NCBI GenBank assembly: GCA_033977485.1 | Contig: CM066990.1 | Span: forward strand, 10,188,501 to 10,252,500 | DNA: 64,000 nt | Direction of reading: 5' to 3' | Source: Hydrangea macrophylla | Taxonomy: Eukaryota > Streptophyta > Magnoliopsida > Cornales > Hydrangeaceae | Part shown: positions 10,863 to 22,306 of the stretch, one piece after another | Position numbering within the stretch: the first letter of the stretch is position 1 | Layout of the letters: each line of letters begins with the position of its first letter | Translations under genes and position numbers: made by a program | Notes under the pieces: model-generated | Told to the model about the DNA's origin: nothing | The model's database searches: none | What the model saw: the letters and a program-made list of their open reading frames with translations, nothing else

Positions 10863-11050
10863 TTGGCTCTAAGTGAGGTTTGCTATCTTTATTTATTTAC
10901 TGCCAATTTTCTTGAGTCTTCTTTTGTTTGGGATCAGTAAATCCTAATATCAGTTTCCCTTTTCTTGTTTGATTTGAGTCTGAATTTAGCTTTGCTTCCG
11001 AATTTTAGTTTTTTAGTTTTTGTGTGTCTCAGTCAATATTCGGGTGCTTG

Positions 11051-11200
11051 ATATATATATATATATATAAAAGGAAAGCTAAGGATAAAAAAAAAAAAAA
11101 ACGAAAAGCTAAGGATCAAAAAAATAAAAAAGAAAGCTAAGGATCAAAAACAAAAAGAAAGGATCCGAAAAAAAGAAAAAGAAAAAAAAGAGAGTACCGA
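11051..11200 (+). repeat. (TA)n and A-rich GAAAGCTAAGGATC repeats in element B leader
   Basis: A (TA)n run at 11,051-11,069 is followed by three to four copies of G(A)AAAGCTAAGGATC at 11,074, 11,103, 11,132 and (shortened) 11,157, about 29 bp apart, in poly-A rich context. It is untranslated leader. Confidence 0.75.
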
Positions 11201-11597
11201 AAACCCGACTTAAAATTTTTTATTTGTGCTCTCATTATTTATGTTTTAGGGAGTCCAAATCCAACTTTATTCCACAGCGGAAAATTTTTGAAAAAAATTG
11301 GTATCGTGTGCTTTTGGAACCTAATTTTCTGAGATCGTTGCTTCAAAATCTGAATTCCTTTGGTATAAACCTTTGTGAATTGCCACTGAAAATTTGACTC
11401 TTGTTCGATTAGCTCGATAAGAACCAAGTGAGAATTACTACGAGTGGAAAAAGGAAAGAGTGGTGAGCGCGATAAAAGCCAAATTTATTGAGTAAAACAC
11501 GAGAGAAATTGAGTGAATTGTATTCTTGAGTGAAACACGTAAGAGAGTGTAGTGAGGATCTGTTCAATTTTCTTTCTAACCCGTTCTTGCAGAAAGC

Positions 11598-12857
11598 ATG
11601 GAAAAAAATCAAGAAAGAGGCTCAAATGACGAAGTTCAACAACTTGTTGTTCCAAATCTGCAAATCCAAGCTTTAATGGGGGAAATGAGACGGATGATGA
11701 GGGCAGAACTAGAGCAGTTGCATGATAGGTTGGATAGGGTAGAAGAGGGGACACAACGGGGGCAGCCATGAATTGCTCCTAATGCACAAAGAAGGGAGAG
11801 ATTTCATCCGAGGGGAGTGGGAGTTGAAGAGGAGGAATACTTTGGGGAAGGGTTTGGTGAGGAAGATGATCGAGATCCAATTATCAACAATAGGAAAAAT
11901 GGTGGGCGGTTTAGAGAAGCTAGGAATCTAGAAGATAACAATTTGGGTAGTATTAAGATGCAGATTCCATCATTTCAAGGTAAAAATGATCCGGAGGTTT
12001 ATCTTGAATGGGAAAGGAAGGTGGAATTGGTGTTTGATTATCATAACTATTCTAAGCTTAAAAAGGTCAAACTTGCAGCCATTGAGTTTTCTGACTATGC
12101 TATTGTTTAGTGGGATCAATTGGTGTTAAACAGGAGAAGAAATAGAGATCGACCTATTGAGACCTGGGAAGAAATGAAAACTGTAATGAGGAGGCGATTT
12201 GTGTCGAGTTATTACTACCGGGAGTTGTACCAGAAATTGCAAGGCCTTAGACATGGTACCCGGAGTGTAGATGATTATTATTAGGAAATGGAAATGGCTA
12301 TGATCCGAGCAAATGTAGAGGAGGACCGGAAGGCAACTATGGCTAGGTTTTTGGGTGGATTGAACCGAGAAATTGCCAATTTGGTAGAATTGCAGCATTA
12401 TGTGGAACTTGAAGATATGGTACACATGGTTGTCAAGATTGAGCGCCAACTCAAGAGGGGGGGCAGCAACGCACGACGTAATCCTACCTCGAGTTCTTCT
12501 TGGACGCCGAGTTTTGTGCAAAAGGAAGAGAAACAAGTCACGGCTAAGCCCAAAACTGAACAAATGCAAGAAAGGACTAGCCATGGGAATCAAGGAAAAT
12601 CTGATTCTTCCAACACTCAAAATTGTGATATCAAGTGTTTTAAATGCCAAGGTAGGGGTCATATAGCGAGCCAATGTCCGAACAAAAGGGTTATGGTGTT
12701 GCGAGATGATGGTGAAATTGAGACCGAGGATGAAGGCGATACCGACTCCATGCCACCATTGGAGGATGTGGGTTGTGAGGAGTACGCAGTTCATGGTGAT
12801 TTGTTGGTAACAAGGAGGGCTTTGAATATGCAAGCTAAAGAAGAGGAAGAGGTGTAG
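11598..12857 (+). pseudogene. gag: Gag of element B, decayed
   Basis: ATG at 11,598 starts MEKNQERGSNDEVQQL. A coiled-coil-like stretch (LMGEMRRMMRAELEQLHDR) precedes an acidic linker and the capsid core (IPSFQGKNDPEVYLEWERK, then RDRPIETWEEMKTVMRRRF). A Ser-rich basic linker leads to one intact zinc knuckle, CFKCQGRGHIASQC (about 12,635-12,680). Stops at 11,769, 12,108, 12,282 and 12,855 are TGA or TAG and could each derive from CGA, TGG or CAG by one transition. The frame then runs on into protease, so gag and pol were one polyprotein. Length is normal for the family. Confidence 0.85.
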
Positions 12858-13442
12858 CGAGAAAATATCTTTCATACTCGATGCCATGTGCAAAACAAGG
12901 TGTGTTGTATGATTATTGATGGAGGTAGTTGTATAAATGTTGCTAGCACTACAATGGTGGAGAAATTAGGGCTGCCAACAATTACACACCCCCCGCCTTA
13001 CAAATTGCAATGGCTCAATGATTCTAGAGAAATAAGAGTTCCTAAATAGGTGATGGTTTCTTTCCGTGTCGAAAAATATGAAGAAGAAGTTTTGTGTGAT
13101 GTAGTCCTAATGCAAGCAGGACATCTACTGTTGGGCCGACCATGGCAATTCGATCGGCGAGTCAAGCATGATGAATTCACCAACAAATACTCCTTTGTAC
13201 TCAATCAAAAACCAATCACTCTTATTCCATTAACACCAAAACAGGTTTATGAGGATCAAGTGAGAATACAAAAAGAGAGTGATCAAGAGAAAAAGAGTGA
13301 AAAAAAGAGAGAGATCGAGAAGATTGAGAGAGAAAAAGAAAAGAAAAGTGAAGCCATTGAGAGAAAAAAGAGGAAACACAAAAGAATTTCTATGCAAAAG
13401 CGAGTGAGATGAAAAAAGCGTTGTTTTCAAATCAGCTTATAC
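12858..13442 (+). pseudogene. Aspartic protease and linker of element B
   Basis: The frame continues from gag. IIDGGSCINVASTTMVEKLGL carries the aspartic protease site in changed form (DGGS in place of the usual DSGS or DTGA, which this family often shows). Then comes LLLGRPWQFDRR, the typical protease end. A very charged linker of Lys/Glu repeats (13,260-13,412) joins protease to RT. Stops lie at 13,047 and 13,410. The protease would have cut the polyprotein within the particle. Confidence 0.75.
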
Positions 13443-14860
13443 TTGTACTTAAATACAAGGAGGCATTTTTTGAAAACTAATGAACTTAACCCCTCTTTGC
13501 CTAGTTCTATTGTGACTCTTTTGCAGGATTATGGGGATGTCTTTCCAGAGGAAACACCCCATGGCTTACCTCCAATCCGAGGGATTGAGCATCAAATTGA
13601 TTTCGTGCCCGGTGCAACAATTCCAAATCGACCAGCCTACAGGAGTAATCCAGAGGAGACGAAGGAACTTCAAAGGCAGGTTAGTGAACTGATGGAAAAG
13701 GGGTACGTGAGAGAAAGTATTAATCCATGTGCAGTTCCAGTATTGTTAGTACCTAAGAAGGATGGGACGTGGAGAATGTGTGTTGATTGCCGAGCCATCA
13801 ACAACATAACGGTAAAGTATCGTCATCCTATCCCTCGTTTAGATGATATGTTAGATGAGCTGCATGGTTCTTGTGTGTTTTCTAAAATTGATTTAAAGAG
13901 TGGTTATCATCAGATTCGAATGAAAGAAGGAGATGAATGGAAAACTGCCTTTAAAACAAAATATGGTTTGTACGAATTGTTAGTCATGCCTTTTGGTTTG
14001 ACTAATGCTCCAAGCACTTTTATGAGACTTATGAACCATATTTTGAGTGCATTTATAGGCAAATTTGTTGTTGTCTACTTTCATGATATCCTCATTTATA
14101 GCAAAAACTTGGTTGATCATGAATTACATTTGAAATCTGTTTTAGATGTGCTTAGGGAAGAAAAGTTATTTGCTAATTTGAAAAAATGTACTTTTTGCAC
14201 CGATAAACTTGTATTTCTGGGATTTGTTAGTGCATAAGGTATACAGGTTGATGAAGAGAAAGTGTGGGCATACAAGATTGGCCGAGTCCCGCAAGTGTAG
14301 GAAATGTTCAAAGTTTTCATGGACTTGCTAGTTTTTACCGACAGTTTGTGAAAGATTTCAGTAGCATAGCCGCACCACTCACTGAAGTCATCAAAAAGAA
14401 TGTTGGGTTCAAATGGTGTGAAGAACAAGAGAAGGCATTTCAGTTGATCAAACAAAAGCTGACCAATGCACCCTTATTGTCTTTACCTAACTTTTCAAAG
14501 ATGTTTGAGATTGAATGTGATGCTTCAGGTTTAGGGATTGGCGCTGTTCTAATGCAAGAAGGACGACCAATTGCATACTTTAGTGAGAAATTAAGCGGGG
14601 CAGCCTTGAACTACCCTACTTATGACAAGGAATTGTAGGCATTAGTTCGAGCTTTAGAGACATGGCAGCACTACCTATGGCCTAAGGAGTTTGTGATTCA
14701 CACTGATCATGAATCCTTGAAACATTTGAAGGGCCAACACAAGCTGAGCAAGAGACACGCACGGTGGGTAGAGTTCATTGAGATGTTTCATACGTCATTC
14801 GGTACAAACAAGGTAAGGAAAACATCGTGGTAGATGCACTTTCCCGCAGGTATGCCCTAA
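13443..14860 (+). pseudogene. Reverse transcriptase and RNase H of element B
   Basis: RT blocks are all visible: CAVPVLLVPKKDGTWRMCVD, KIDLKSGYHQIRM, MPFGLTNAPSTFMRLMN, then the active site YFHDILIYS, where the usual YFDD has lost its first Asp to His. A stop at 14,235 and a one-base deletion near 14,265 follow. RNase H reads [20 protein letters not shown] (first catalytic Asp present), YDKEL and [11 protein letters not shown] second one-base deletion near 14,789 lies before the RNase H end ([11 protein letters not shown], tail in the next frame). The enzyme made cDNA in the particle; the altered active site alone would inactivate it. Confidence 0.88.
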
Positions 14861-15318
14861 TCTCTACTCTCGAAGGTAAATTGCTTGGGTTTGAACATAT
14901 TAAAGAGTTATATACTGATGACCTTGATTTTAGTGTTGAATATCAAGCTTGTGAGAAAATTGCAAGTGGGAAGTATTTTAGGCATGATGGTTTCTTGTTT
15001 CGAGAGAATAAGTTGTGTTTGCCTAATTATTCTTTGAGAGATTTGTTAGTGAGGGAATCGGATGGTGGAGGGTTAATGGAACACTTTGGAGTTGCCAAAA
15101 CTTTAGCTGTTTTGCAGGAACATTTCTATTGGCCACATATGAAACGGGATGTTGAGAGAATTTGTGATAGGTGTGTCACATGTAGGCAAACAAAATCTCG
15201 AGTGCAACCACACGGTTTATACACTCCACTACCCATCCCTAGTGCGCCTTGGATTGATATCTCGATGGACTTTGTACTAGGCTTACCTAGGTCTAAACGA
15301 GGTAGAGATTCCATTTTA
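14861..15318 (+). pseudogene. Integrase N-terminal half of element B
   Basis: The frame after VVDALSRR continues through an integrase linker to the zinc-binding domain: [17 protein letters not shown] and CDRCVTC. The first His of the HHCC set appears to be Asp (ESDGGG where ESHEGG is usual). The catalytic core begins with the first acidic residue ([19 protein letters not shown]) and stops at about 15,318 where the sequence turns into the opposite strand of element C. The other two catalytic residues and any chromodomain are missing. Confidence 0.85.
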
Positions 15319-15690
15319 TCTTCTTTGCCAGCAGATGTCCATTCATGTGGGGTCCACAGACTCCTTCGTGTATCTCCTCCATCATTCTATTAGCCTCCCT
15401 TCCATATAAACACTCCAAATTAAACCCGGTATATGACTTCTTCCACAACTTCTCCGCATATATCACAAATTGGGCAGAGAACCTTCGGATTGCCTTTCTG
15501 TCCTTCTCTGAAGCTCCCTTGGGGTATTCTCCTTCCTTAATGAAATTCCAAACATCCACGTACCAAGGTAATTCACCTCCTTCTTCTATGATTGTGATTA
15601 TTTTGAACGAAGGTTGGTTTCTGATTTCTATGGATAACGGTATCATAGTGACTCCCAAAGAGATTTGTATCATTGAGGCCAAGGTTGCTA
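15319..15690 (-). pseudogene. Integrase N-terminus of element C, truncated
   Basis: Reads on from the second RNase H as LPWYVDVWNFIKEGEYP, FVIYAEKLWKKSYTGFNLEC and [20 protein letters not shown], which carries both His of the zinc-binding domain. It stops at KKI, just before the Cys pair. The DDE core is missing. The break is the junction with element B. Confidence 0.85.
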
Positions 15691-15703
15691 GGGAATAGGC
15701 TAA

Positions 15704-16300
15704 CTAGTTCTGTTCATGGGGGAGGTAGTAGAATGATATCTTTTTGAACTGTACCTTCAGGCTCTCCAGATAATCATGGTAGGGTCTCAACTTTTTGTGT
15801 TTCACCCTCCAATCACCTCGCACTTGAGATATAATAAAATTGGAATCTCCGAACATATCAATCTTCTTGACTTTTATGGCCAATGCCGCCTCTATTCCGT
15901 CTATGCAAGCCTCATATTCGGCCGTGTTGTTGGTTGATTTATACTTAAGCTTGATGGGCAACGGGGTAGGTGTTCCATCAGGTGCCACGATGATGATTCC
16001 AACCCTATAGCCTAGTTGGTTGGCGGCTCCATCGAAATACATCTTCCACAGATCCACTTTCAACTCCATTACCCCTTCGTCGGGAAACTTGAACTCCCCT
16101 TTCTTCTCAGATTCTATGGCAAGGTCGGCTAGGTATTCAGCAACGGCTCTTCCTTTAACAGATTTAGAAGTGCCATATCTGATATCGAATTCGGCCAGCA
16201 TCATGGTCCAACGAGAAATTCTACTGGTCAAGACAGGTTTTTCGAATAGGTATTTGAGTGGGTCCATTCGGGAGATTAGGATAACGAGAAAGGCCAACAT
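15704..16300 (-). pseudogene. Second, archaeal-type RNase H of element C
   Basis: After the RNase H tail (DPLKYLFEKPVLTSRISRW) comes WKMYFDGAANQLGYRVGIII, then NNTAEYEACIDGIEAAL and KKIDMFGDSNFIISQVRGDW. The Asp-Glu-Asp set (YFDGA, AEYEA, GDSN) is intact. A duplicated RNase H of this type is known from Tat/Ogre elements and is thought to help remove the RNA template or shape the primer. The stretch of 199 codons has no internal stop, one of the best kept parts of the element. Confidence 0.88.
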
Positions 16301-17560
16301 GCAGTGCCTAAGATGACAGGTACATCAGACTAGGGCCCAACATGCTTTTTCTAAAGGTGAGTGTTTCAACTCGTATCCGTTCATTCTCTTGCTCAGATAA
16401 TAAATGGTTTTTTCCACACGCCCCTCTTCTCCTTCTTCGGGCAACATACACCCCATCGAATCCTCAGACACAGAAAGGTACAGCAATAAAGGCCTCCCGG
16501 GTAAGGGTGGCGACAGGACAGGTGGGTTTTGGAGGTAGGTTTTGATTTTATCAAGGGCTTGTTGACACAGGGTATCCCATTTGAACTTCTCTCATTTTTT
16601 GAGCAATTTAAACAATGGGTCACAAGTCAGGGTGAGTTTTGAGATAAAACAGCTTATGAACTGTATTCTACCCAGGAAACCCCTCAGCTCTTTTTCACTC
16701 TTAGGCGGCTACATTTTGATGATAGCTTTTATTTTGGTTGGGTCTACCTCTATTCCCCTCTGAGTGATAAGGAACCCTAACAGCTTTCTGGTGGTGACAC
16801 CGAAGGTACACTTGTACGGGTTCAGCCTCATTCTGAATTCCCTCAACCTCCCCGAAGAATTTTCTTAACTCCACCAAGTGATCCCTTTTTTCCTTAGATT
16901 TTGCAATCATACCGTCCACATATACCTCTATGTACTTATGGATCATGTCGTGCAATAGCATAGCAGCGGCCCGCTGATAAGTTGCTCCTGCATTCTTAAG
17001 GCCAAATGGCATTACCCTATAGCAATATGTCCCCCACGTCGTGATGAACGTGGTTTTCTCTCTGTCTTCGGGTGCCATGAGTATTTGGTTATAACCTGAG
17101 AACCCATCCATGAAAGACAGAAGTTCGTGCCCGGTGGTGTTATCAACGAGGACGTCGATATGTAGTAAAGGAAAATCATCTTTTGGGCTTGTTTTGTTTA
17201 AGTTTTAGAAAATAACGCAAACCCTAACATGACCATCCTTTTTCAGAACCGGTACGATGTTGGCGATCCATTCTGGATACTCAGTGACCATCAAGAAGTC
17301 GGCCCCTAACTTCTTTTCAACTTCCTCTTTCACCTTAAGTGCCCATTCTGGCTTATTTTTGTTTTATTGGTTTAGAGTTAGGAAAGAGGGGGATATGATG
17401 TTGAACTATCTCCGGATCAATGCTTGGCATATCACTATAAGTCCATGAAAAAACATCTTTGAATTCATTTAATAGTTTGATTAATTCTTTGCTTTCTTCA
17501 TTGCTAAGCGTAGAGCCGATAAAGACATTTTGAAGATTATTTTCATTTCCTAGATTAATT
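16301..17560 (-). pseudogene. Reverse transcriptase and first RNase H of element C
   Basis: RT begins near 17,540 (NEFKDVFSWTYSDMPSIDP in minus translation). It passes LLSFMDGFSGYNQILMAPED (about 17,130-17,080) and VMPFGLKNAGATYQRAAAML to the active site EVYVDGMIAKS, in which the second catalytic Asp is Gly. Several stops and frameshifts follow (about 16,700-16,320). The RNase H region between is readable only in pieces (LPEEGEEGCVEKTIYYLSKR). The stretch MPFGLKNAGATYQRA is typical of Tat/Ogre. The enzyme is dead by active-site change as well as by stops. Confidence 0.82.
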
Positions 17561-17561
17561 G

Positions 17562-19203
17562 TTAGAGAGTGTCCTCATTGATTTTACATGCAGATTCTTT
17601 TTCTTTTTCAATTAAATTTTGCAATTCAATGGGTATTTCATGATCATTACATTCATCACATTCATTAAACGCATTTAAGTAGGCAGAATTAGTCACATTT
17701 TCATTGATCTTGTTTTTGGGAGCGCTTACAACAGACATGGAAATCGAAAGACGCCTCATTTGGGCCATTACAGACTCTGGGTGTGGGGATACCTATTACT
17801 AGACTCGAAGACCCATTTCCTTTTGCTTTCTCCTCCCAGGTCAGTGATGAAGCATTCTTCATGATCCCCCGTCTTTATGATTTCTTCCATCTCTTCTTTT
17901 CCTGGTCCTTCTTCGCTGGTCTTATCTTGATCCTCCCAATTTTCCTCACTCTCTGCTGCCTTCTCAACCAGAGCCTTAATGTATTCTTCTTTGGCCTTTT
18001 CATGGCTAGTTTTCATAGTTTCTATGCTCCTTTTGCCCAGCAGGTTTTTCATGACTGACCCATCTAACGCACCAATCCAATCTTTAGTAGTAACTAACTT
18101 AACAAGCATCTGTATGTACGGATCTTTATACGCAGAGAATTCAAGGGGGAAGAAAATCTCAAACTCCAGCTTTAGACTATTGTCTTTTTGGTCCACCCAT
18201 GGTTCTGGGAAACCACAAAAAGGGAAATTCTCACCCTCTTTCACAAAGTATCCATTGAGCATTTTCTGGTATGGAGTCATTGGCGCATCGGCAGCCCTTT
18301 TCTTTTCCTTCAGCTCCTTCTTGGATGGTTGATAGCCCAGGCCACGAGTGTTAGTCTAAGTAGGGATCTTTGGAAACTCTGGCAGACCCTGATGATTCTT
18401 CCCCAGTCCCATACCTAGAAAGAAACCCATTTTCTTCATGGTCCCTGCGACCAATAGGCTTGCATACTGATTGAAGTAAAGCGGCATGAACTCTCTTGGC
18501 TTCTCACCTTCCATCATGTTAACAAACTCAAACCCTCCCAAGTCTGCTTCCTCTTTTTGCAATTAAAGTTCTAGAACTGGTGCGTTTGATGCTGCTTCGG
18601 ACAACCGGGCCCAACTGTCCCCAAGGATATCACACACCTTGTTCTCCCAGACACATTTAACCTTCTGATGGATTGTCGACGGTGTAGCACCCAAATTGTC
18701 CAACCATGGCCTCCATAGTAGTAGGTTGAAGGAAGCGGGAATGTCAATGACCTAGAATTTGGCTTCTTTATTTACAGGACTGACAGTGATATTGAGAAAA
18801 ACAATTCCCATGACCGTCCTCTGGGTATTATCATATGCCCTCACCCTTTGTTCTGACAGGATGAATGTTGACACATCCAGACCCATTCACTTAGCTGCTC
18901 AGAATGGACATACGTTCAGAGCTAATCCATTGTCAATCAAGCAAGCAGGTATGGTGTTTCCCAAGCATTCGACGGTGACGTATAGGGGTTTGTTATGAAT
19001 AGGCCCTTCTGGGGGGACGTCATCTGAAGAGAATGTGATAGCCAGGGCTGGAATTTTGCTGATTAACCCTACAAGATCTTCAGGGGTCATGTTAATGGAA
19101 ACATCCGACTGAATTTAGGCATCCAAGACTGCCTGCATGTGGCATTTAGAAGCGATCAGCAAACCCCAAATAGTGATCTTAGCTTGAGTTTTCTTCAATT
19201 GTT
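17562..19203 (-). pseudogene. Aspartic protease, G-patch and linker of element C
   Basis: The protease appears at 18,899-19,090: LAITFSSDDVPPEGPIHNKP and CLIDNGLALNVCPF, with the Tat-type DNG in place of DTG. Its second half (about 18,899-18,570) holds stops. At 18,562-18,356 lies a G-patch-like motif, MKKMGFFLGMGLGKNHQGLP, followed by RGLGYQPSKKE. G-patches after a retroviral-type protease are known and may bind RNA. The linker to RT (18,280-17,562) is acidic (EENWEDQDKTSEEGPGKEEM), of low complexity and unknown role. The region reads through with few breaks. Confidence 0.72.
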
Positions 19204-20992
19204 TCAGGACCCATCTTCCTCTGCTTCTTCATCCATTTTTCCCTTTCCCTTGTCTAGATCCCTCCCCGGGTGATCTTCCTCTAGCTCGTGCGGCTTGAAG
19301 TGTCTGCCCGACCGGGTCAAATGACTGACTTCTTCTCTCATCCATAAATTGTCGACCTCTGAAATTTTTTCTAAACTCTCATTTTTTGTTCCCGCTTTTT
19401 CATCACTCTTGTACCACAAATCATCCTCTACCTGATCTATATTGCCAGTTTCCTGAACCCACCAATCCATCTATTATGCCATTTCCTCTTCCCATCTTAC
19501 TGATTGTCCCTTCAAAGCACACTCCAAAGTACAAATTATCAGATCCTCTAGTAGTTGATAAGGCCTTCTTGGGGTCCTAGCCTTAGTGATTAGCCTAGAC
19601 AGATCGAAGATGGTTTCTTCTATCCCCAATATATAGAGGCCTTGCGGTGGTGGTACAGCATGGTGGTTTGGTAGTGGATTTCTCGTGACATTTGGAGCTC
19701 TGGCGGGTGGTTCCGATATCACCTTGTTATCAATAAGATCTTGGATTTCGTGCCCTAATCTTATACACCGATCTATTGAGTGGCCCTTCTGTTGGTGAAA
19801 TTTGCAAAAGAGATCCCCTTGAAAACCTAGCAGAAGCGGACTCGATAGAGGTCGAGGTTCTAACTGATAGAGATGTCCTTTTGCTAACAGCCTATCGAGA
19901 GCAGTTGTAAGTGATACTCCCAGATTTGAGAATTTTTTTGGTGGTTTGTCCCCCCCTCTCCTTGGTGTACTATCAAATTTCCTCTCCGGCCCGTTCAGTG
20001 CATTAACATCGGTGGGGCTAGAGTGACCCACCAACTGTCCTCCATTGGACCCATAGTTTGGCCTTCGGTACCGATTTGGCTGTTCCTCCTTATTTATCAC
20101 TCCCTCTTGGATCGCATCTTTGATTCGAGTCCCTACATCAAATACTTCAGCAAAAGTGTTGATTGACTGAAATCTCATTTTCTCTTGGTAAACAGGTTGG
20201 AGATTCTTCATCAGCATCCGGATTTGTTCTTTTTCGGTAGGCCTCTGGACCATTTTAGCCGCCTTCCCTCTCAAACAACTCAAGTACTTAGCGAAAGACT
20301 CCTTATTTCTTTGTCTGGTAGTCTCCAGGTCTCTGATAGTAATGTCCATATCTTGATTATACTCGTATTGGGCTACGAACGACTTGACAACTTCCTCCCA
20401 GATCCGAGTCTTGCTTGACTCTAATGTAAGGTACCATGATAGTGCGGCTCCGATTAATGTTTCCTGGAACAAGATGGCCATCATGGTTGTGGTCAAACCA
20501 CTTGGCTGAAAGGCGCCTATGCACATTCAGATATGACTTTGAGGCTTTTTGATTCCATCAAACTTGTCAAAGACTGGCATTTTGAATCCGGCAGGCAGTA
20601 CTTCACAGACCACATCATATAAACCTTCTAGTTCCAGCAAATAAGTGTCAACTCCCTGGGCCTTGGGCATTACCCTTTCCACCTTATCCATCTTCTCGAT
20701 CAGTAGCCTCTCTTTATCAACTTTCTCTCTTTCTCTGTAGGCCCGTAGCGCATCAGTCCATTGTGCCTCCTGATCATCAAACCAATCTCCTCCCCCCCCC
20801 CAGAGGTGGGTCCATAACCGGCGGAATTACAGGTGGTGGTTGGTGATTCAGTGCTTCTATCATTCCCATCATACGGTTCATATTTTTGGCCTGCCGCCTC
20901 ATTTGCTCTGCTTGCTGTTCTACCAATGTTCTCAACTCCGCTACTTCCCCATTATTCCTTTCCTCTGCCATTTCAGTGTCTTCTCTTCTCAT
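19204..20992 (-). pseudogene. gag: Gag of element C (Tat/Ogre type), decayed
   Basis: The N-terminus at 20,992 (MRREDTEMAEERNNGEVAEL) forms a Gln/Met-rich coiled coil, then a frameshift falls in a C/G homopolymer near 20,795. From 20,526 a 350-codon stretch is open: capsid core MAILFQETLIGAALSWYLTL, VKSFVAQYEYNQDMDITIRD, LRGKAAKMVQRPTEKEQIRM. A Cys/His motif FCKFHQQKGHSIDRCIRLGH stands in for the zinc knuckle, as is usual in Tat. The tail (19,470-19,204) has HLTRSGRHFKP and an acidic end. Gag builds the particle; this copy has a stop at 20,524 and the frameshift. Confidence 0.85.
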
Positions 20993-22251
20993 TAGCCTTG
21001 CTGTGGGACCCCTAAACCAGCCTGGATCTAAACTTGATGGTATTTTTGCCCCTACAAAAAGGTTTAACTTTATCTTTAAAAAAAAAACTTTTCATTCGCT
21101 TCCTTTTGTCACATATATATATATATATATATTTGTTTTGAAAGACCCTTGGTAAAGCAAAACCTTTTTACGGACGGTTCATATGTCACACGGATGCAAT
21201 GTATGTTAACGTGTGTGCTTACTCTATATGCCAAAGAAAAGGAAAATTCTAACGTAAACACATAAGCATATAGAATCCTTACTCATGTCAAGTGCAATAA
21301 TTTCTCCTTTCATTGTGGCCCTCACTACCCTTTCAAAGGTTGGGTACAAAAAACAACTTTGAAATTCATTTGAAAAGTATTTTCTTTTACAATTTTGAAT
21401 CTTTTATTTAAAAATGAGGGTGTAAAACATTTCTCATTGATTGGGTTGAAATTTTGTTTCGGAATTCATTTGAAAAGCATTTCTTCTACAATCTGTTCCC
21501 CTGATTTTTGGGTTCTTCAAAGATGAGGATGTGAGAACATATTTTAACAAAACGTTGTCTTGGAATTTTAATCGAAAAGTGAACTCAAAAGATTTGTTGA
21601 AAGGGTGATCGAAAACCTTAGGGAAAAGAAAGTAAAATTTATTTGCTTTCAAAGATGGATTTAAAACTCTTTGGGTAGGAGGGTCACATGATCGGATTAT
21701 TATCGTACTTTTCATGAATTTGGATGTATACAAGGTCAATGATGCTTAGCTAATGAGATATAAGAAGTGTAATCTTGTAATCAAGATTCGGCTTAATCTT
21801 CCAATGTCACAAGACATGAGAAAGACTTACTCAAAAGTGATAAAGAGGTTACACGTCTTTTATCAAGTAAGCATCGTCATCATCTCAAGTAATCCCTTCC
21901 GGGCATACAAAACTCCCTAGCATATGACCCTAATCAAGAATTGACTTCCCTAAGATTGAAAGGTTCTACAGAAACTATCATGCAAAGGCCGGGTTTTGGT
22001 CAAATAAGGGACCCTTGACACACATCCAATAGGATGCTTCATATACCAACACATGGTACGAGATCAAGGGTGATCACACAGTCCATTGATGGCTTGACCG
22101 ACCGGGTTATCCCGAGCCTCCAAGGTCATAGTTTCGTGCAATCGAATGGTGAGACATGCAAGTGAAATGCAACAAGTACACAAAGATTAATTAATTCGAT
22201 TAAAATGATATTTTTCAAGTCTAATCCTTAAGTGAACCCAAAATCAGAATT
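20993..22251 (-). other. 5' leader of element C, no gene seen
   Basis: About 1.26 kb between the primer site and gag, with a (TA)n run at 21,113-21,132. Ogre elements often have an extra ORF here; I see none worth reporting, only short frames without family motifs. Confidence 0.55.
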
Positions 22252-22301
22252 CTGGTCTGCGAAACCAGAGATTCTGGGTTCGATCCCCAGCAGAGTCGCC
22301 A
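22252..22301 (+). promoter_or_regulatory. Extended primer site: 50-nt tRNA-Arg(ACG) 3'-half match
   Basis: On the plus strand these 50 bases read as tRNA nucleotides 27-76: anticodon stem CTGGT, loop with GCG, ACCAG, variable AGATT, T-arm CTGGGTTCGATCCCCAG, acceptor strand, then CCA. The last 18 bases are the normal minus-strand primer site of Tat/Ogre elements. The other 32 go beyond what priming needs. Compared with the plant tRNA-Arg(ACG) that I remember, position 34 is G rather than A, one T/acceptor-side base differs (A at 22,292), and position 37 is A, which I cannot compare with certainty. It is not a tRNA gene: the 5' half is absent and CCA is encoded. Confidence 0.75.
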
Positions 22302-22306
22302 GATTA

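Larger units (their letters stand above)
10152..15318 (+). mobile_element. Element B: Reina-type chromovirus, 3' end lost
   Basis: A 697-bp LTR with TGATACG...CGTATCA ends is followed by a tRNA-Met primer site. Then come gag, protease, RT, RNase H and integrase in that order, the Ty3/gypsy order. Short LTRs, the single long gag-pol frame and the RT sequence fit the Reina lineage. From 11,598 to 14,237 one frame is kept with only seven stops; two single-base deletions follow (about 14,265 and 14,789). The element ends inside integrase at about 15,318, against the oppositely oriented element C. No 3' LTR is present. Confidence 0.8.

Noticed and set aside
12126..12893. 255-codon minus-strand ORF
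   Set aside because: It overlaps gag of element B on the other strand, including the zinc knuckle; no family motif in the minus reading.
22252..22301. A real tRNA-Arg gene
   Set aside because: The D-arm and 5' acceptor strand are absent and CCA is encoded, which plant nuclear tRNA genes do not do; position beside the LTR fits a primer site.
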